Below, piece after piece: positions 53,955 through 62,973 of a stretch of DNA of 64,000 nucleotides. Location of the stretch: the NCBI GenBank assembly GCA_964463485.1, contig CAYXDO010000002.1:98915-162914 (forward strand), given 5' to 3'. The first letter of the stretch is position 1; every line of letters begins with the position of its first letter. The position numbers and the translations under genes were made by a program. The stretch comes from CAYXDO01 sp964463485 (GTDB lineage: Bacteria > Myxococcota > Kuafuiibacteriia > Kuafuiibacteriales > Kuafuiibacteriaceae). Below the pieces are notes generated by a model. That model saw nothing but the letters and a program-made list of their open reading frames with translations. It was not told where the DNA came from and searched no databases.

Positions 53955-55154
53955 ATGAGTGACAGAGACATCGTCCTCGCCTTTTCCGGCGGACTCGACA
54001 CCAGCTTCTGCGTCCCCTATCTGAAGGAGCGCGGCCTCGACGTGCACACCGTCTTCGTCGACACTGGGGGCGTAGACGCCGAAGAGCGGGCGTACGTCGA
54101 AGCACGTGCCGCGGAGCTCGGCGTGGCAACTCATCGCACCGTCGACGGCGGACCCGCCCTTTGGAGAGGGTTCGTCAGGCCCTTCGTGTGGTGCGGGGAA
54201 GGGTACCAAGGGCGCTACCCGCTGCTCGTGTCGGATCGGTATCTCATCGTCGAGGCTTCGTTGGCGCGCGCGCGTGAGCTGGGCACGCGCGCCTTCGCCC
54301 ACGGCTGCACCGGCATGGGTAATGACCAAGTCCGCTTCGACCTCGCCGTCAAGGCCGCTGGTGACTTTCGGATCGTGGCACCGATCCGTGAGATTCAGAA
54401 GCAGCATCCGGCGGTTCGAGCCTACGAGCAGAGGTATCTCGAGGAGCGCGGCTTTTCGGTGCGGGCCAAGCAGAAGACTTACACGATCAACGAGAACTTG
54501 CTCGGCGTGACCATGTCGGGCGCGGAGATCGACCGCTTCGAGGCGCCGGGGGAAGGTGCGAAGGGTTGGTGCGCGCCGCGAGAGGAGTGGCCGCTCGAGC
54601 CGCTCTCGATCACTCTCGGCTTTGTGGAGGGTGAGTGTCTGACGCTCGACGGAAGGCCCATGGCCGGCGCCGAGCTTCTCGCCCGACTGAACGCGGAGCT
54701 CGCTCGCTACGGCGTGGGGCGAGGTATTTACACGGGAGACACCACGATCGGGCTGAAGGGCCGCATCGTGTTCGAAGCGCCGGGACTCACCGCGTTGATG
54801 GCCGCCCACCGTGCGCTCGAAGAGGCCGTGCTCACCAAACACCAGAACCGCTTCAAGCCCGAGGTCGCGCGGAAGTGGATCGAGCTCGTGTACGAAGGTT
54901 TTTTTGGAGACCCGCTCAAGACTGACCTCGAAGCGTACCTCGCCTCGAGTCAGAGGAAAGTCACCGGCGAGGTCGACCTCGTGACCCGAGGTGGCCAAGT
55001 CGACGCGGTCGCGGTTCGGTCCGAGCACATCCTCAGCGCCAAAGGCGCGACTTATGCCCAATCCGCAGATTGGGGCGTGACCGAGGCCGAGGGCTTCATT
55101 CGACTCTACGGCATGAGCTCGACCCTGTGGGCCCAAGTCAATCGAGGTGAATGA
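53955..55154 (+). CDS. argG: Argininosuccinate synthase
   Basis: Joins citrulline and aspartate using ATP. 399 residues with the PP-loop motif AFSGGLDTS (9-17), VDTGG, HGCTGMGNDQVRFDL, the aspartate/citrulline-binding segment QKTYTINENLLGV and GRIVFEAPGL. GRGIYTGDTTIGLKGR near residue 255 replaces the better-known GRHPGYEPG-type segment of the common bacterial type, as in the Xanthomonas branch. It starts 12 bases after argF' and overlaps argE' by eight bases. Confidence 0.96.
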   Translation: MSDRDIVLAFSGGLDTSFCVPYLKERGLDVHTVFVDTGGVDAEERAYVEARAAELGVATHRTVDGGPALWRGFVRPFVWCGEGYQGRYPLLVSDRYLIVEASLARARELGTRAFAHGCTGMGNDQVRFDLAVKAAGDFRIVAPIREIQKQHPAVRAYEQRYLEERGFSVRAKQKTYTINENLLGVTMSGAEIDRFEAPGEGAKGWCAPREEWPLEPLSITLGFVEGECLTLDGRPMAGAELLARLNAELARYGVGRGIYTGDTTIGLKGRIVFEAPGLTALMAAHRALEEAVLTKHQNRFKPEVARKWIELVYEGFFGDPLKTDLEAYLASSQRKVTGEVDLVTRGGQVDAVAVRSEHILSAKGATYAQSADWGVTEAEGFIRLYGMSSTLWAQVNRGE

Positions 55155-56235
55155 GTTGCGCGAGGCCACTCTTCGACACCTCGGAGCCCTCGTGAGCTTC
55201 GATACGCAGAACCCGCCGCGCAACATCGGCGCCGGAGGAATTTTCGACTATCTCCGGGAAATGCTTCCGGGCTTCGAGTCGAGGCTCGTCGATCATGGCG
55301 CTGGAGCGGTCTCGCTGCTGGCGATCCGAGGCTCCCCCAGGCGCCTCTTCAACGTCCACCTCGACACCGTCCCTAGCTCCCCTCACTGGACCAGCGACCC
55401 GCTCGTGCTGCGACTCGACGACGGCCGGGCCATCGGCCTCGGCGTTTGTGACATCAAAGGCGCCGCCGCAGCGCTGCTCGCCGCTGCCCAAACGACCCGA
55501 GGCGACGCCGCCCTGCTCTTCACGACCGACGAGGAAGCCAACGATCCGCGGTGCGTCTCGGCTTTTCTCGCGACGTCTCATGGGTTCGAAGAGGCCATCG
55601 TCGCCGAACCTACCGGCGGGCTTGCGATCACGACCCACCGCGGAATTTGTTCGGCGAGACTGAAGTTCCGTGGACGCGCGGGACACGCGTCCGGGTCCGA
55701 CGCGATGAGTCACAACGCGCTCCATCACGCGATGCGCTGGGGCGCGCGGGCCCTCGAGCTCGTGGACCAAATGAGTGATCTCGAGTTCGGCGAGCTGCGG
55801 GGGCTCCGATTCAACATCGGAAAGGTCGAGGGCGGCGTCAAAGCCAACGTCATCGCCCCCGAAGCCGAGGTCCGTTTCGGCTTTCGTCCCCTCCCTTCTC
55901 AGAGCATCGACGAGCTCCATACTCGGCTTCGCGCTCTCGTTCCGAGCGAGGCCTTGGAGATCTACGAGGAGACTTTTCGCGGGTCCCCGCTGCCGGCGAA
56001 GTCCGAGGACAGCGCATCTCGTCGCGAGGACGCCGAAGCGCTCGCGAATGCGCTCGGCTTGCCGCTCGGTCGTGCGGTCGATTTCTGGACCGAAGGAGCC
56101 CTGTTCTCGGCCGCCGGACTCACTACGCTCGTGTTCGGGCCCGGAGACATTCAGCGCGCTCACTCCGCCGACGAGTGGGTCTCCCTCGATCAACTCGACG
56201 CCGCCGCGTCTCTCTACAGACGACTCCTCAGTTGA
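55147..56235 (+). CDS. argE': N-acetylcitrulline deacetylase (ArgE-type M20 hydrolase)
   Basis: Zinc-dependent M20-family deacylase of 362 residues from GTG. Metal and catalytic motifs: NVHLDTVPS (His-x-Asp), GVCDIKGAAAALLAA (Asp), LFTTDEEAND (catalytic and ligand Glu), VAEPTG (Glu) and, near the end, a GPGDIQRAHSADEWV His. RGRAGHASG is the dimerisation-domain motif. In the Xanthomonas-type pathway this enzyme removes acetate from N-acetylcitrulline rather than N-acetylornithine; its place after argF' and argG supports that here. Substrate choice is inference from context. Confidence 0.88.
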   Translation: MNELREATLRHLGALVSFDTQNPPRNIGAGGIFDYLREMLPGFESRLVDHGAGAVSLLAIRGSPRRLFNVHLDTVPSSPHWTSDPLVLRLDDGRAIGLGVCDIKGAAAALLAAAQTTRGDAALLFTTDEEANDPRCVSAFLATSHGFEEAIVAEPTGGLAITTHRGICSARLKFRGRAGHASGSDAMSHNALHHAMRWGARALELVDQMSDLEFGELRGLRFNIGKVEGGVKANVIAPEAEVRFGFRPLPSQSIDELHTRLRALVPSEALEIYEETFRGSPLPAKSEDSASRREDAEALANALGLPLGRAVDFWTEGALFSAAGLTTLVFGPGDIQRAHSADEWVSLDQLDAAASLYRRLLS

Positions 56236-56237
56236 CC

Positions 56238-57572
56238 ATGCCCGCCACCGATCTTCGCCCGACCATCGTTCGTCTGCTGTCCAACATGGCCAGCACCAAA
56301 GAAATTCAGCAGTACCTGAGTCGCTTCTCTCAGCTCGATCAGGCTCGGTTCGCGGTCGTCAAGGTCGGCGGGGCGATCTTGCGCGACGACCTCGACGCGT
56401 TGGTCTCGTCGCTCGCCTTCCTTCAGCAAGTGGGCCTCACGCCCATCGTCATCCACGGCGCCGGCCCGCAGCTCGACGTCGAGATGCGCAACGCGGGGAT
56501 CGAAAAACGCAGCATCGACGGGCTGCGATTCACCGACCCGACCATCCTCGCGCTCGTCAGAAGAGTGATGCGGCAGGAGAACCTTCGGCTCGTCGAGGCC
56601 CTTCAGGCCGAGGAAGTTCGGGCCACGTCGATCCAGTCCGGTGTGTTCGAGGCGGAAGTCCTCGATCGCGATAAGTATGGGTTGGTGGGGCGGGTCGTCC
56701 GCGTCGACACCGATGGCATTTTTGCCTCCATCAAGGTTGGATCGATCCCCGTCGTCGCCTCCATCGGTGAGACCAGCGGAGGCCAGATCCTCAACGTCAA
56801 CGCGGATTGGGCCGCCAACCAACTCATCAAGACGCTGCAGCCTTACAAGATCGTGTTTCTGACGAGCACCGGCGGCCTGCTCGATCCGGCCGACCGCCTC
56901 ATCGACTCGATAAATCTCAGCACCGAGTACGAAGAGCTTCGCGAGCAGCCGTGGCTGCATTCCGGCATGAAGCTGAAGATCGAACAAATCCACGATCTCC
57001 TGATGACGTTGCCGCCGTCCTCATCCGTATCGATCACGCGCCCCGACGAGCTCGCCAAGGAGCTCTTCACTCATCGCGGCTCCGGAACGCTCGTTCGGCG
57101 CGGCGAGAAGATTCTTCGTGCGTCGGGCTGGTCGGACGTCGACCTCCCCCGACTGGTCGCACTCATCGAGTCAGGCTTCGGACGCAAGCTGACGAGGGAT
57201 TATTTCGAGCGAACGAAGCTCTACCGGCTGTATGTCTCGGAGCATTATCGGGCGGCGCTCATCCTCACCCTCGAGGAAGGCGTCCCTCACCTCGACAAGT
57301 TCGCGGTTGCCGACGGGGCGCAGGGGGAGGGGCTCGGGCGGGCGATCTGGAAGGTCATGCGGTCGGAGGTGGACCGGCTCTTCTGGAGATCGCGGCCCGA
57401 CAATCCGGTGAATGAGTTCTACTTCGAGGAAGCGGGCGGCTGCGTGAAGGGCGAGAAGTGGAACGTCTACTGGTACGGTTTACGCGAGTTCGAGCAGATC
57501 CAGATGGCGGTGGAGCATTGTCGCAGTCGACCCGCGACGCTCAAACCGAGTAAGGAGGCCTCCCATGCCTAG
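56238..57572 (+). CDS. argB: Bifunctional N-acetylglutamate kinase/synthase (ArgB-GNAT fusion)
   Basis: Protein of 444 residues. The first ~285 form the amino-acid kinase domain (FAVVKVGGAIL, TPIVIHGAGPQLDVEM, GQILNVNADWAANQL, LTSTGGLLDPADR, HSGMKLKIEQIHDLL); the rest is a GNAT domain (LYRLYVSEHYRAALILTLEEGVPHLDKFAVADGAQGEGLGRAIWKVM, then NPVNEFYFEEAGGCVKGEKWNVYWYGL), as in the NAGS/K enzymes of Xanthomonas and the vertebrate NAGS relatives. It would supply both of the first two steps, so no separate argA or argJ is needed. The ATG lies two bases after the argE' stop; the frame is open upstream inside argE'. Confidence 0.94.
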   Translation: MPATDLRPTIVRLLSNMASTKEIQQYLSRFSQLDQARFAVVKVGGAILRDDLDALVSSLAFLQQVGLTPIVIHGAGPQLDVEMRNAGIEKRSIDGLRFTDPTILALVRRVMRQENLRLVEALQAEEVRATSIQSGVFEAEVLDRDKYGLVGRVVRVDTDGIFASIKVGSIPVVASIGETSGGQILNVNADWAANQLIKTLQPYKIVFLTSTGGLLDPADRLIDSINLSTEYEELREQPWLHSGMKLKIEQIHDLLMTLPPSSSVSITRPDELAKELFTHRGSGTLVRRGEKILRASGWSDVDLPRLVALIESGFGRKLTRDYFERTKLYRLYVSEHYRAALILTLEEGVPHLDKFAVADGAQGEGLGRAIWKVMRSEVDRLFWRSRPDNPVNEFYFEEAGGCVKGEKWNVYWYGLREFEQIQMAVEHCRSRPATLKPSKEASHA

Positions 57573-58512
57573 GACCGTCGGGATCGTTGGTGCGCGCGGA
57601 TTCGTAGGGAGCGAGCTCATTCGCTTGATCGCGGGCCATCCAGAAGTCGAGCTCGCGTTCGTGTCCTCTCGGGAGCGCGCGAATCGGCGCTTGGACGAAC
57701 ACGAGGCTGGCTACGAAGGTGACCTGACTTACGTGGACTTCGGACCCGACGAGTGTGCGCGACACCCGGCCGACGCCATCATCCTTGCGCTCCCGAACGG
57801 TCACTCCGAGCCCTTCGTCGCCGCGATCGATCGCAACGAGATCATCGTCGACGTCTCCGCGGACCATCGCTTCGTCGACGACTGGGCGTATGGGTTGCCT
57901 GAGCTCGGGCAAAAGGACGTCCTTCGGAGAGCGAAGCGGATCGCGAACCCAGGCTGCTACGCCACCGCGATGCAGCTCGCGCTGGCGCCGGTCGTGGACC
58001 TCCTCGACGGCCCAGCTCAGTGCTTTGGCGTCTCCGGCTGGTCCGGAGCAGGAGCTTCACCCTCCGACAAGAACGACCCCGACAAGCTGCGCGACAACTT
58101 GCTCCCGTACTCACTCATTGGCCACATTCACGAGCGGGAGTCGACTCGGTTCCTTCGGCACCCCGTCGAGCTCATGCCCCACGTCGCCTCTCACTTTCGA
58201 GGCTTGGGTGTCACCACTAACGCTCACCTGAAGTCGCCCGTCACCCGTGACGCTCTCGTCGAGAGATTCGAGGCGGCCTACGCTTCGGCTCCGCTCGTTC
58301 GCGTGAGGACAGATCCGCCGTGGATGAGTCGCGTGGCTGGTCGACACCACGCGGAGGTGGGCGGTTTCACTCTTTCGTCGGACGGGCGGCGTCTGGTGAT
58401 CGTCTCGGCGCTCGACAATCTCTTGAAGGGCGCGGCCACTCAGGCGATTCAGAATCTCAACCTCGCCCTCGGCCTCGAGGACACGCTGGGCATTCCGGGC
58501 CTCGACTCGTGA
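57565..58512 (+). CDS. argC: N-acetyl-gamma-glutamyl-phosphate reductase
   Basis: NADPH-dependent reductase for the third arginine step, 315 residues. VGIVGARGFVGSELIRLI is the Rossmann Gly-rich loop, ILALPNGHSEPFV follows, the active-site Cys is in NPGCYATAMQLAL, and GWSGAGASPSDKN and FLRHPVELMPHVASHF are family marks. It overlaps argB by eight bases and argH by four (GTGA). Type 1/2 assignment not attempted. Confidence 0.96.
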   Translation: MPRTVGIVGARGFVGSELIRLIAGHPEVELAFVSSRERANRRLDEHEAGYEGDLTYVDFGPDECARHPADAIILALPNGHSEPFVAAIDRNEIIVDVSADHRFVDDWAYGLPELGQKDVLRRAKRIANPGCYATAMQLALAPVVDLLDGPAQCFGVSGWSGAGASPSDKNDPDKLRDNLLPYSLIGHIHERESTRFLRHPVELMPHVASHFRGLGVTTNAHLKSPVTRDALVERFEAAYASAPLVRVRTDPPWMSRVAGRHHAEVGGFTLSSDGRRLVIVSALDNLLKGAATQAIQNLNLALGLEDTLGIPGLDS

Positions 58513-59810
58513 GCTCCCTGTTGTGGCAGAAATCGGGCGTGGAGCTCGACGAAAGAATTCAGGCGTTCTTGGCGAGCGACGATGTCATCCTGGACCGAGA
58601 GCTCTTTCTCTTCGACGTTCGGGCGTCGATCACTCATGTTCAGGGACTCGCCCGAATCGGAGCCTTGACCACCGACGAGTCCACGGCGCTCGTCGCAGAG
58701 CTCGAGGCTCTAGGCGAGGATTTCTCCCGCGGCGCCTTCCAGCTCGACGATCGATATGAAGACGGGCACTCTGCCATCGAGGCCCGACTCACCGAGCGGC
58801 TGGCCGACGTCGGGCGCAAGGTCCACACGGGACGCAGCCGCAACGACCAGGTGTTGGTGGCGATTCGACTGTGGCTTCGTGCCCGAACGCTGGAGTTGCA
58901 CGGCGCGTGTGTACGAATCGCGAGCGTCTGCTTGGCGCGCGCTCGGACCGACGACTTCCCGATGCCGGGCTACACTCACCTGCAGCGCGCGATGGTCTCG
59001 TCGACCCGAATGTGGTGGGCGGCCTACGCGGAGGCGTTCATTGACGATGCGCGACGGGCCACCGAGACGGGGCGTTGGATCGACGCGAACCCGCTCGGAA
59101 CCGCGGCTGGGTACGGCGTCAACCTACCCCTCGATCGCGATTTCTCGACCTCCGATTTGGGCTTCGAAAGACTCCAGTTGTCTCCCATTTATGCTCAGCT
59201 CAGCCGCGGGAAGTTCGAGCTCGCCGCGCTCGAGGCGCTTGGTTCAGCGACGCTCGATCTGCGGCGCCTTGCCTGGGACCTCTCGATCTTCACGATGAGT
59301 GAGCTGGGATTTGTCGCACTTCCCCAAAAATACGTGACGGGCAGCTCCCTGATGCCCAACAAACGAAACCCCGACGTCGTCGAGCTCCTGAGGGCGACGC
59401 ACCCCGTCGTCGCGAGCTCGAAATTCGAAATCGAGCAGGCACTCTCGCTCCCCTCCGGCTATCACCGGGATCTCCAACTCACCAAGGGCGCTCTCATTCG
59501 CGGGATGAACCGCGGGCTCACCGCGCTGAATCTCCTCTCCGACCTGCTCGGACAACTGAGCTGGGTACCTGAACGGATGGCCGCCGCCATCGAGCCCTCG
59601 ATGTTCGCCACGGATCTCGCGATCGAGCTATCGCGGCAGGGCCTGCCGTTTCGGGAGGCCTACCGTGTCGCTGCAGACCCGGACCGGTGGGAGGACCGAG
59701 CCGCCGAGGGCAGCTTGAGCGCCAGAGTGTCCCCAGGAGGCCACGCGGAGCTTCGCCTCGAAGAGCTCGCGCGACGACTCGAGGCAGTGACGGGATCGAT
59801 ACCGGGATGA
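58509..59810 (+). CDS. argH: Argininosuccinate lyase
   Basis: Cleaves argininosuccinate to arginine and fumarate. 433 residues from GTG; motifs VGRKVHTGRSRNDQV, GYTHLQRAMVSS with the catalytic His, ANPLGTAAGYG and the superfamily signature GSSLMPNKRNPD with the catalytic Ser. Shorter than the usual 450-470 at the C-terminus. Last gene of the operon, GTGA-coupled to argC. The frame is open upstream but only inside argC. Confidence 0.96.
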   Translation: MSSLLWQKSGVELDERIQAFLASDDVILDRELFLFDVRASITHVQGLARIGALTTDESTALVAELEALGEDFSRGAFQLDDRYEDGHSAIEARLTERLADVGRKVHTGRSRNDQVLVAIRLWLRARTLELHGACVRIASVCLARARTDDFPMPGYTHLQRAMVSSTRMWWAAYAEAFIDDARRATETGRWIDANPLGTAAGYGVNLPLDRDFSTSDLGFERLQLSPIYAQLSRGKFELAALEALGSATLDLRRLAWDLSIFTMSELGFVALPQKYVTGSSLMPNKRNPDVVELLRATHPVVASSKFEIEQALSLPSGYHRDLQLTKGALIRGMNRGLTALNLLSDLLGQLSWVPERMAAAIEPSMFATDLAIELSRQGLPFREAYRVAADPDRWEDRAAEGSLSARVSPGGHAELRLEELARRLEAVTGSIPG

Positions 59811-59995
59811 ATACCGAGCAGTCATCTCCCCAAACGGGTGAGTAGCTGACAAGCCCCTTCTGTCTGCTCTCACGACCTCCCTCTGTGTCCTGCCGCTATG
59901 CCCTCTGTGGTTTATTCTGCGTCACGAGCTTCTGGACGTTCGCGCAGCGAATCAGGGTTGACTGCCGCCTCGCGAGTGTCGACGGTCCAGTCGAA
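59811..59995. other. Intergenic stretch with relic of the hairpin repeat
   Basis: CCTCTGTGTCCTGC (about 59879-59892) and CCCTCTGTGGTTT (about 59899-59911) resemble the arm of the dispersed hairpin repeat in reverse. This makes the open frame across it (from a GTG at 59885) unlikely to be translated. Confidence 0.4.
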
Positions 59996-61162
59996 GTGTC
60001 GACGGTGGTCGAGCTCGCGAGCGTGAGCTTCCAAAACAAGGGTGACGAGCTGATGGCGATCGCCGCCAAGGAGTTTGTGAATGAAGTGCGGCCCGACTGG
60101 GATGTCGCCGTACCGATCTGGCTCCGGGGGGCGGTCCCGGAGGACTTGAAGACCCACTATCAGCTCGGGTTCTCATGGGTGCTTCACGCGCAGAGCGCCA
60201 AGGAGGGTCGGCTCGCCGACGCGATCGGACCGATCGCGAGCCTTCTCCCGGCTCGGTTGCTGCCGCCGAGGCTCGTGCGAGAGTGCGACGTTCGGGCAGT
60301 CCTCGAAATCACCGGATTCAGCTACGGAGACGACTGGGGTCGGCGGCGGCCGAAGCGGATGAGAAAGTGGTTCAAGGCCCAACGCGAGCGCCGAAAGAAG
60401 ATCGTGCTGCTGCCGAAGACCTTTGGTCCGTTCAAGGACTCCCAGATCGGGACAGATGTCAGGCGGATCGTCGAGCTCGCGGATCTCGTCTTCGCACGCG
60501 ATGAGATCTCCTTCGAGCATCTGCGCTCGATCGGAGCGGCGCACAGCCACGTGAAGGTCGCGCCCGATTACACTCACCGAGTCACGCCGAGGCTAACCGA
60601 GACCGCGCTGCGGCTGGCCGGTCGCGCGTGTTTCGTCCCGAACAAGCGGATGGTCGACAAGACGGACCGCGCGGTGAGTGAGACTTACGTATTCTCGTTC
60701 GCGCGGGCGATTCGAGAGGCGAAGGTCAAGGGTACGGAGCCCTTTCTCTTGATTCACCAGAAGCGAAGTGACTTGAAGCTCGCGGAGGAGATCCGGCGGG
60801 TGTGTGGTTTCGACGTGGAAATCGTGGACGTCGAGGATTCGCGCGAAATCAAAGGAGTCGTAAGCCAGGCGGCTTTTGCGGTGAGCTCTCGGCTCCACGG
60901 CGCCATCAACGCTCTCGGTCAGGGTGTCCCATGCGTGGTGGTGGGTTGGTCTCACAAATATCCCGGGATCGCGAAGGACTTCGACGCGACCGAGCTGTTG
61001 GTGCGAGACGCGTCGAAGCCGGACGAGCTGATCGATCGTGTGGGGAGCCTCTGCGATGCGGGCGTTCGAGCCGTTTGGGGGGCGCGGCTTCGGGCCGCGT
61101 TGCCGGCGATTCAGGCGCGGACCGCGGCGATGTGGAGCGAGATCGAAGGGACTCTGGGTTGA
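59996..61162 (+). CDS. Polysaccharide pyruvyl transferase family protein (WcaK/CsaB-like)
   Basis: Protein of about 388 residues of the PF04230-type polysaccharide pyruvyl transferase group. Early motif ASVSFQNKGDELMAIAA (family N-x-G-D-E/A), then GFSYGDDWG, KIVLLPKTFGPF (family P-Q-x-x-G-P-F), ADLVFARDEIS (family x-R-D-x-x-S), PDYTHRV and SRLHGAINALGQGVPCVVVGWSHKYPGI (family RLH motif), all in the expected order. It would pyruvylate or modify a surface glycan. The start is set at GTG 59996 (next choice 60005). It stands after the arginine operon and converges on the third kinase with only one base between the ends. Confidence 0.85.
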   Translation: MSTVVELASVSFQNKGDELMAIAAKEFVNEVRPDWDVAVPIWLRGAVPEDLKTHYQLGFSWVLHAQSAKEGRLADAIGPIASLLPARLLPPRLVRECDVRAVLEITGFSYGDDWGRRRPKRMRKWFKAQRERRKKIVLLPKTFGPFKDSQIGTDVRRIVELADLVFARDEISFEHLRSIGAAHSHVKVAPDYTHRVTPRLTETALRLAGRACFVPNKRMVDKTDRAVSETYVFSFARAIREAKVKGTEPFLLIHQKRSDLKLAEEIRRVCGFDVEIVDVEDSREIKGVVSQAAFAVSSRLHGAINALGQGVPCVVVGWSHKYPGIAKDFDATELLVRDASKPDELIDRVGSLCDAGVRAVWGARLRAALPAIQARTAAMWSEIEGTLG

Positions 61163-61163
61163 G

Positions 61164-62969
61164 TTAGCTCGTGAGCGCGGAGAGCTCCTTCAGGGCCTCT
61201 TCTCTGGCTGCGATTTCGTCGGCGAGGGCTTGGTTGCGGACCTGCAGGTCTTCGAGCATGAGTCGAGCTTCGATGGGCCCGAGCGCCGCGGCTTTGGACA
61301 GATTGCCGATCACTTCGAGCAGCGCCTGAGTCAGCGCGTCCCTCGCTCGCTGGGCGCGCTCGATGGGTTCGGCCAGAGCTCGGTCCTTTCGTCGCTCGAC
61401 GAGGGCCGCGGTCTTGTCGAGGCGGGCGAGCTGGGTAGCGCCCGAGAGGGCCCCTTCGATGAGTGCGACAATCTGAGCAGCGTAGGCCGGGTCGGATTTT
61501 TCGGAGCCGGGCTCGAGCGCGTTGCGACCGAGCTCGGCGGCATCGAGGAGGAGGTTGCGGGCGAGCTCCGAGTCGAGGCTCTGGGTCGCCGCGTCGAGGC
61601 GGGCTTCTAGCTTCGGGGACAAGGGGCTCGATCGACCCTTTGGCACGACGAGAGGCCGAGAAGCGGAGCGCACCGCGAGCCCGAGCAGTGTCAGGGCGAG
61701 CGGCGGTCCGGCTACTCCCAGAAGACTTCCCGTAGTGATGGCAGTGAGTAGCCCTACACCAGCGACGGCAGCGCTCACCCAGCGCAAGCTCGGGGGAAGG
61801 AGAGTCACCGCGCCCAGCTCCGAAACGGACGTCGACCGAATGCCGGCGTCCAAGAGTCGACGGACGACTCGATCGGCGCTCACGCCCGAAGCACAGAGTG
61901 CTCGACGACCCACAGCAACTTCCTCCAGCTCGCAGAGGGGCAGGCCGAGCAGGGCGGCGAGCTTCGCGCGAACGCTCGGTTCCGACTCGGAGGAGGCGCG
62001 GATGAAGATGAAGCCGTCGTTAGCTCGCGGCGCGCCCTCGCAGCGACGGCAGATTCCGGAGCGGGTGGGTTCGGCGCGACCGCAGAGGAGGCAGAAGGGG
62101 GCGCGCAACTCACGGGCGGGTAGGTTGATCTTTTTTTCGGCGAGGGCCTCCGCGAACGCCTCGGTGGTCGGGAAGCGAGCGCGGCGGTCTTCGCGAGTGG
62201 CCCGAGAAATGACCTCGTCGAGCCAACCAGGCACGCCCGAGTCCAACTTGCGAACACTGTGCCCCTCCGGGCTCGGCGGAGGCGGCAGGTGCGGCGAGGC
62301 GCGGAGCGGAAGCTTCCCCGCGAGCGCGAAGAACAGGGTCATGCCGAGGCCGTAGACGTCACTTCGCGCGTCTCCGCGTTCTCCTGCAAGGACTTCCGGC
62401 GCAGCGTAGTCGAGCGTTCCGACGAAACCGCCGGTGCGCGTCAGGCTCGCCTCCCCTTCGAGCCGAGCGGACCCGAAGTCGACCAGACGAGCCCGACCGA
62501 GAGCACCCGACTCCGAGAGCTCGATGAGTACGTTTTGCGGCTTCACGTCGCGATGGAGAGTTCCGGCGCGATGGGCCACGGTCAGCGCTCGAGCGATCTC
62601 GGCGCCGAGGCGCGCTACCTCGTCGGCGACGAGCGCTCCACGCTTGGCTACGAGCGCGGCCAGATCGAGGCCGGCGATCCGTTCCATGACTACGAAGGCG
62701 CGGTCCTTGGCCTCCACGAGGTCGTACACGGTGACGATGTTCGGGTGGCTCAGCGATCGAATCGCCCGGACTTCTCGCCGAAGTCGTTCGAGCGCGACCG
62801 CCGCAGCGACGGGCGGAGGCACGAGGACCTTCAGCGCGACGAGCTGCCCGAGCTTGGTGTCTTCGGCTTCGTAGACGATGGAGAATCCGCCTCGCCCCAA
62901 CTCGCCCTTGATGACGAAGCGGTCGCCGAGGATCTCGTGAGTCGGGTCGGTTCCCTCCGATTCACTCAT
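61164..62969 (-). CDS. Membrane Ser/Thr kinase with zinc ribbon and L7/L12-like domain (paralogue 3)
   Basis: Ser/Thr kinase of 601 residues with the same layout as the two at 15.4-19.7 kb. Kinase domain about 18-275: GELGRGGFSIVYEA, Lys47, HRDVKPQN (139-146), DFG (164-166), GTLDYAAPE. Zinc-ribbon Cys 293, 296, 307 and 310, the same numbers as in paralogue 2; L7/L12-like region about 319-383 ending in LDAGIRSTSV; one hydrophobic hairpin (VSAAVAGVGLLTAITTGSLLGVAGPPLALTLLGLAV); helical tail to LKELSALTS. It begins four bases after the stop of the gene at 62974-63597, so both form an operon. Confidence 0.88.
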   Translation of the reverse strand: MSESEGTDPTHEILGDRFVIKGELGRGGFSIVYEAEDTKLGQLVALKVLVPPPVAAAVALERLRREVRAIRSLSHPNIVTVYDLVEAKDRAFVVMERIAGLDLAALVAKRGALVADEVARLGAEIARALTVAHRAGTLHRDVKPQNVLIELSESGALGRARLVDFGSARLEGEASLTRTGGFVGTLDYAAPEVLAGERGDARSDVYGLGMTLFFALAGKLPLRASPHLPPPPSPEGHSVRKLDSGVPGWLDEVISRATREDRRARFPTTEAFAEALAEKKINLPARELRAPFCLLCGRAEPTRSGICRRCEGAPRANDGFIFIRASSESEPSVRAKLAALLGLPLCELEEVAVGRRALCASGVSADRVVRRLLDAGIRSTSVSELGAVTLLPPSLRWVSAAVAGVGLLTAITTGSLLGVAGPPLALTLLGLAVRSASRPLVVPKGRSSPLSPKLEARLDAATQSLDSELARNLLLDAAELGRNALEPGSEKSDPAYAAQIVALIEGALSGATQLARLDKTAALVERRKDRALAEPIERAQRARDALTQALLEVIGNLSKAAALGPIEARLMLEDLQVRNQALADEIAAREEALKELSALTS

Positions 62970-62973
62970 CCGA

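Noticed and set aside
59885..59995. N-terminal extension of the pyruvyltransferase-like protein
   Set aside because: Covers a probable relic of the hairpin repeat and precedes the conserved family start.
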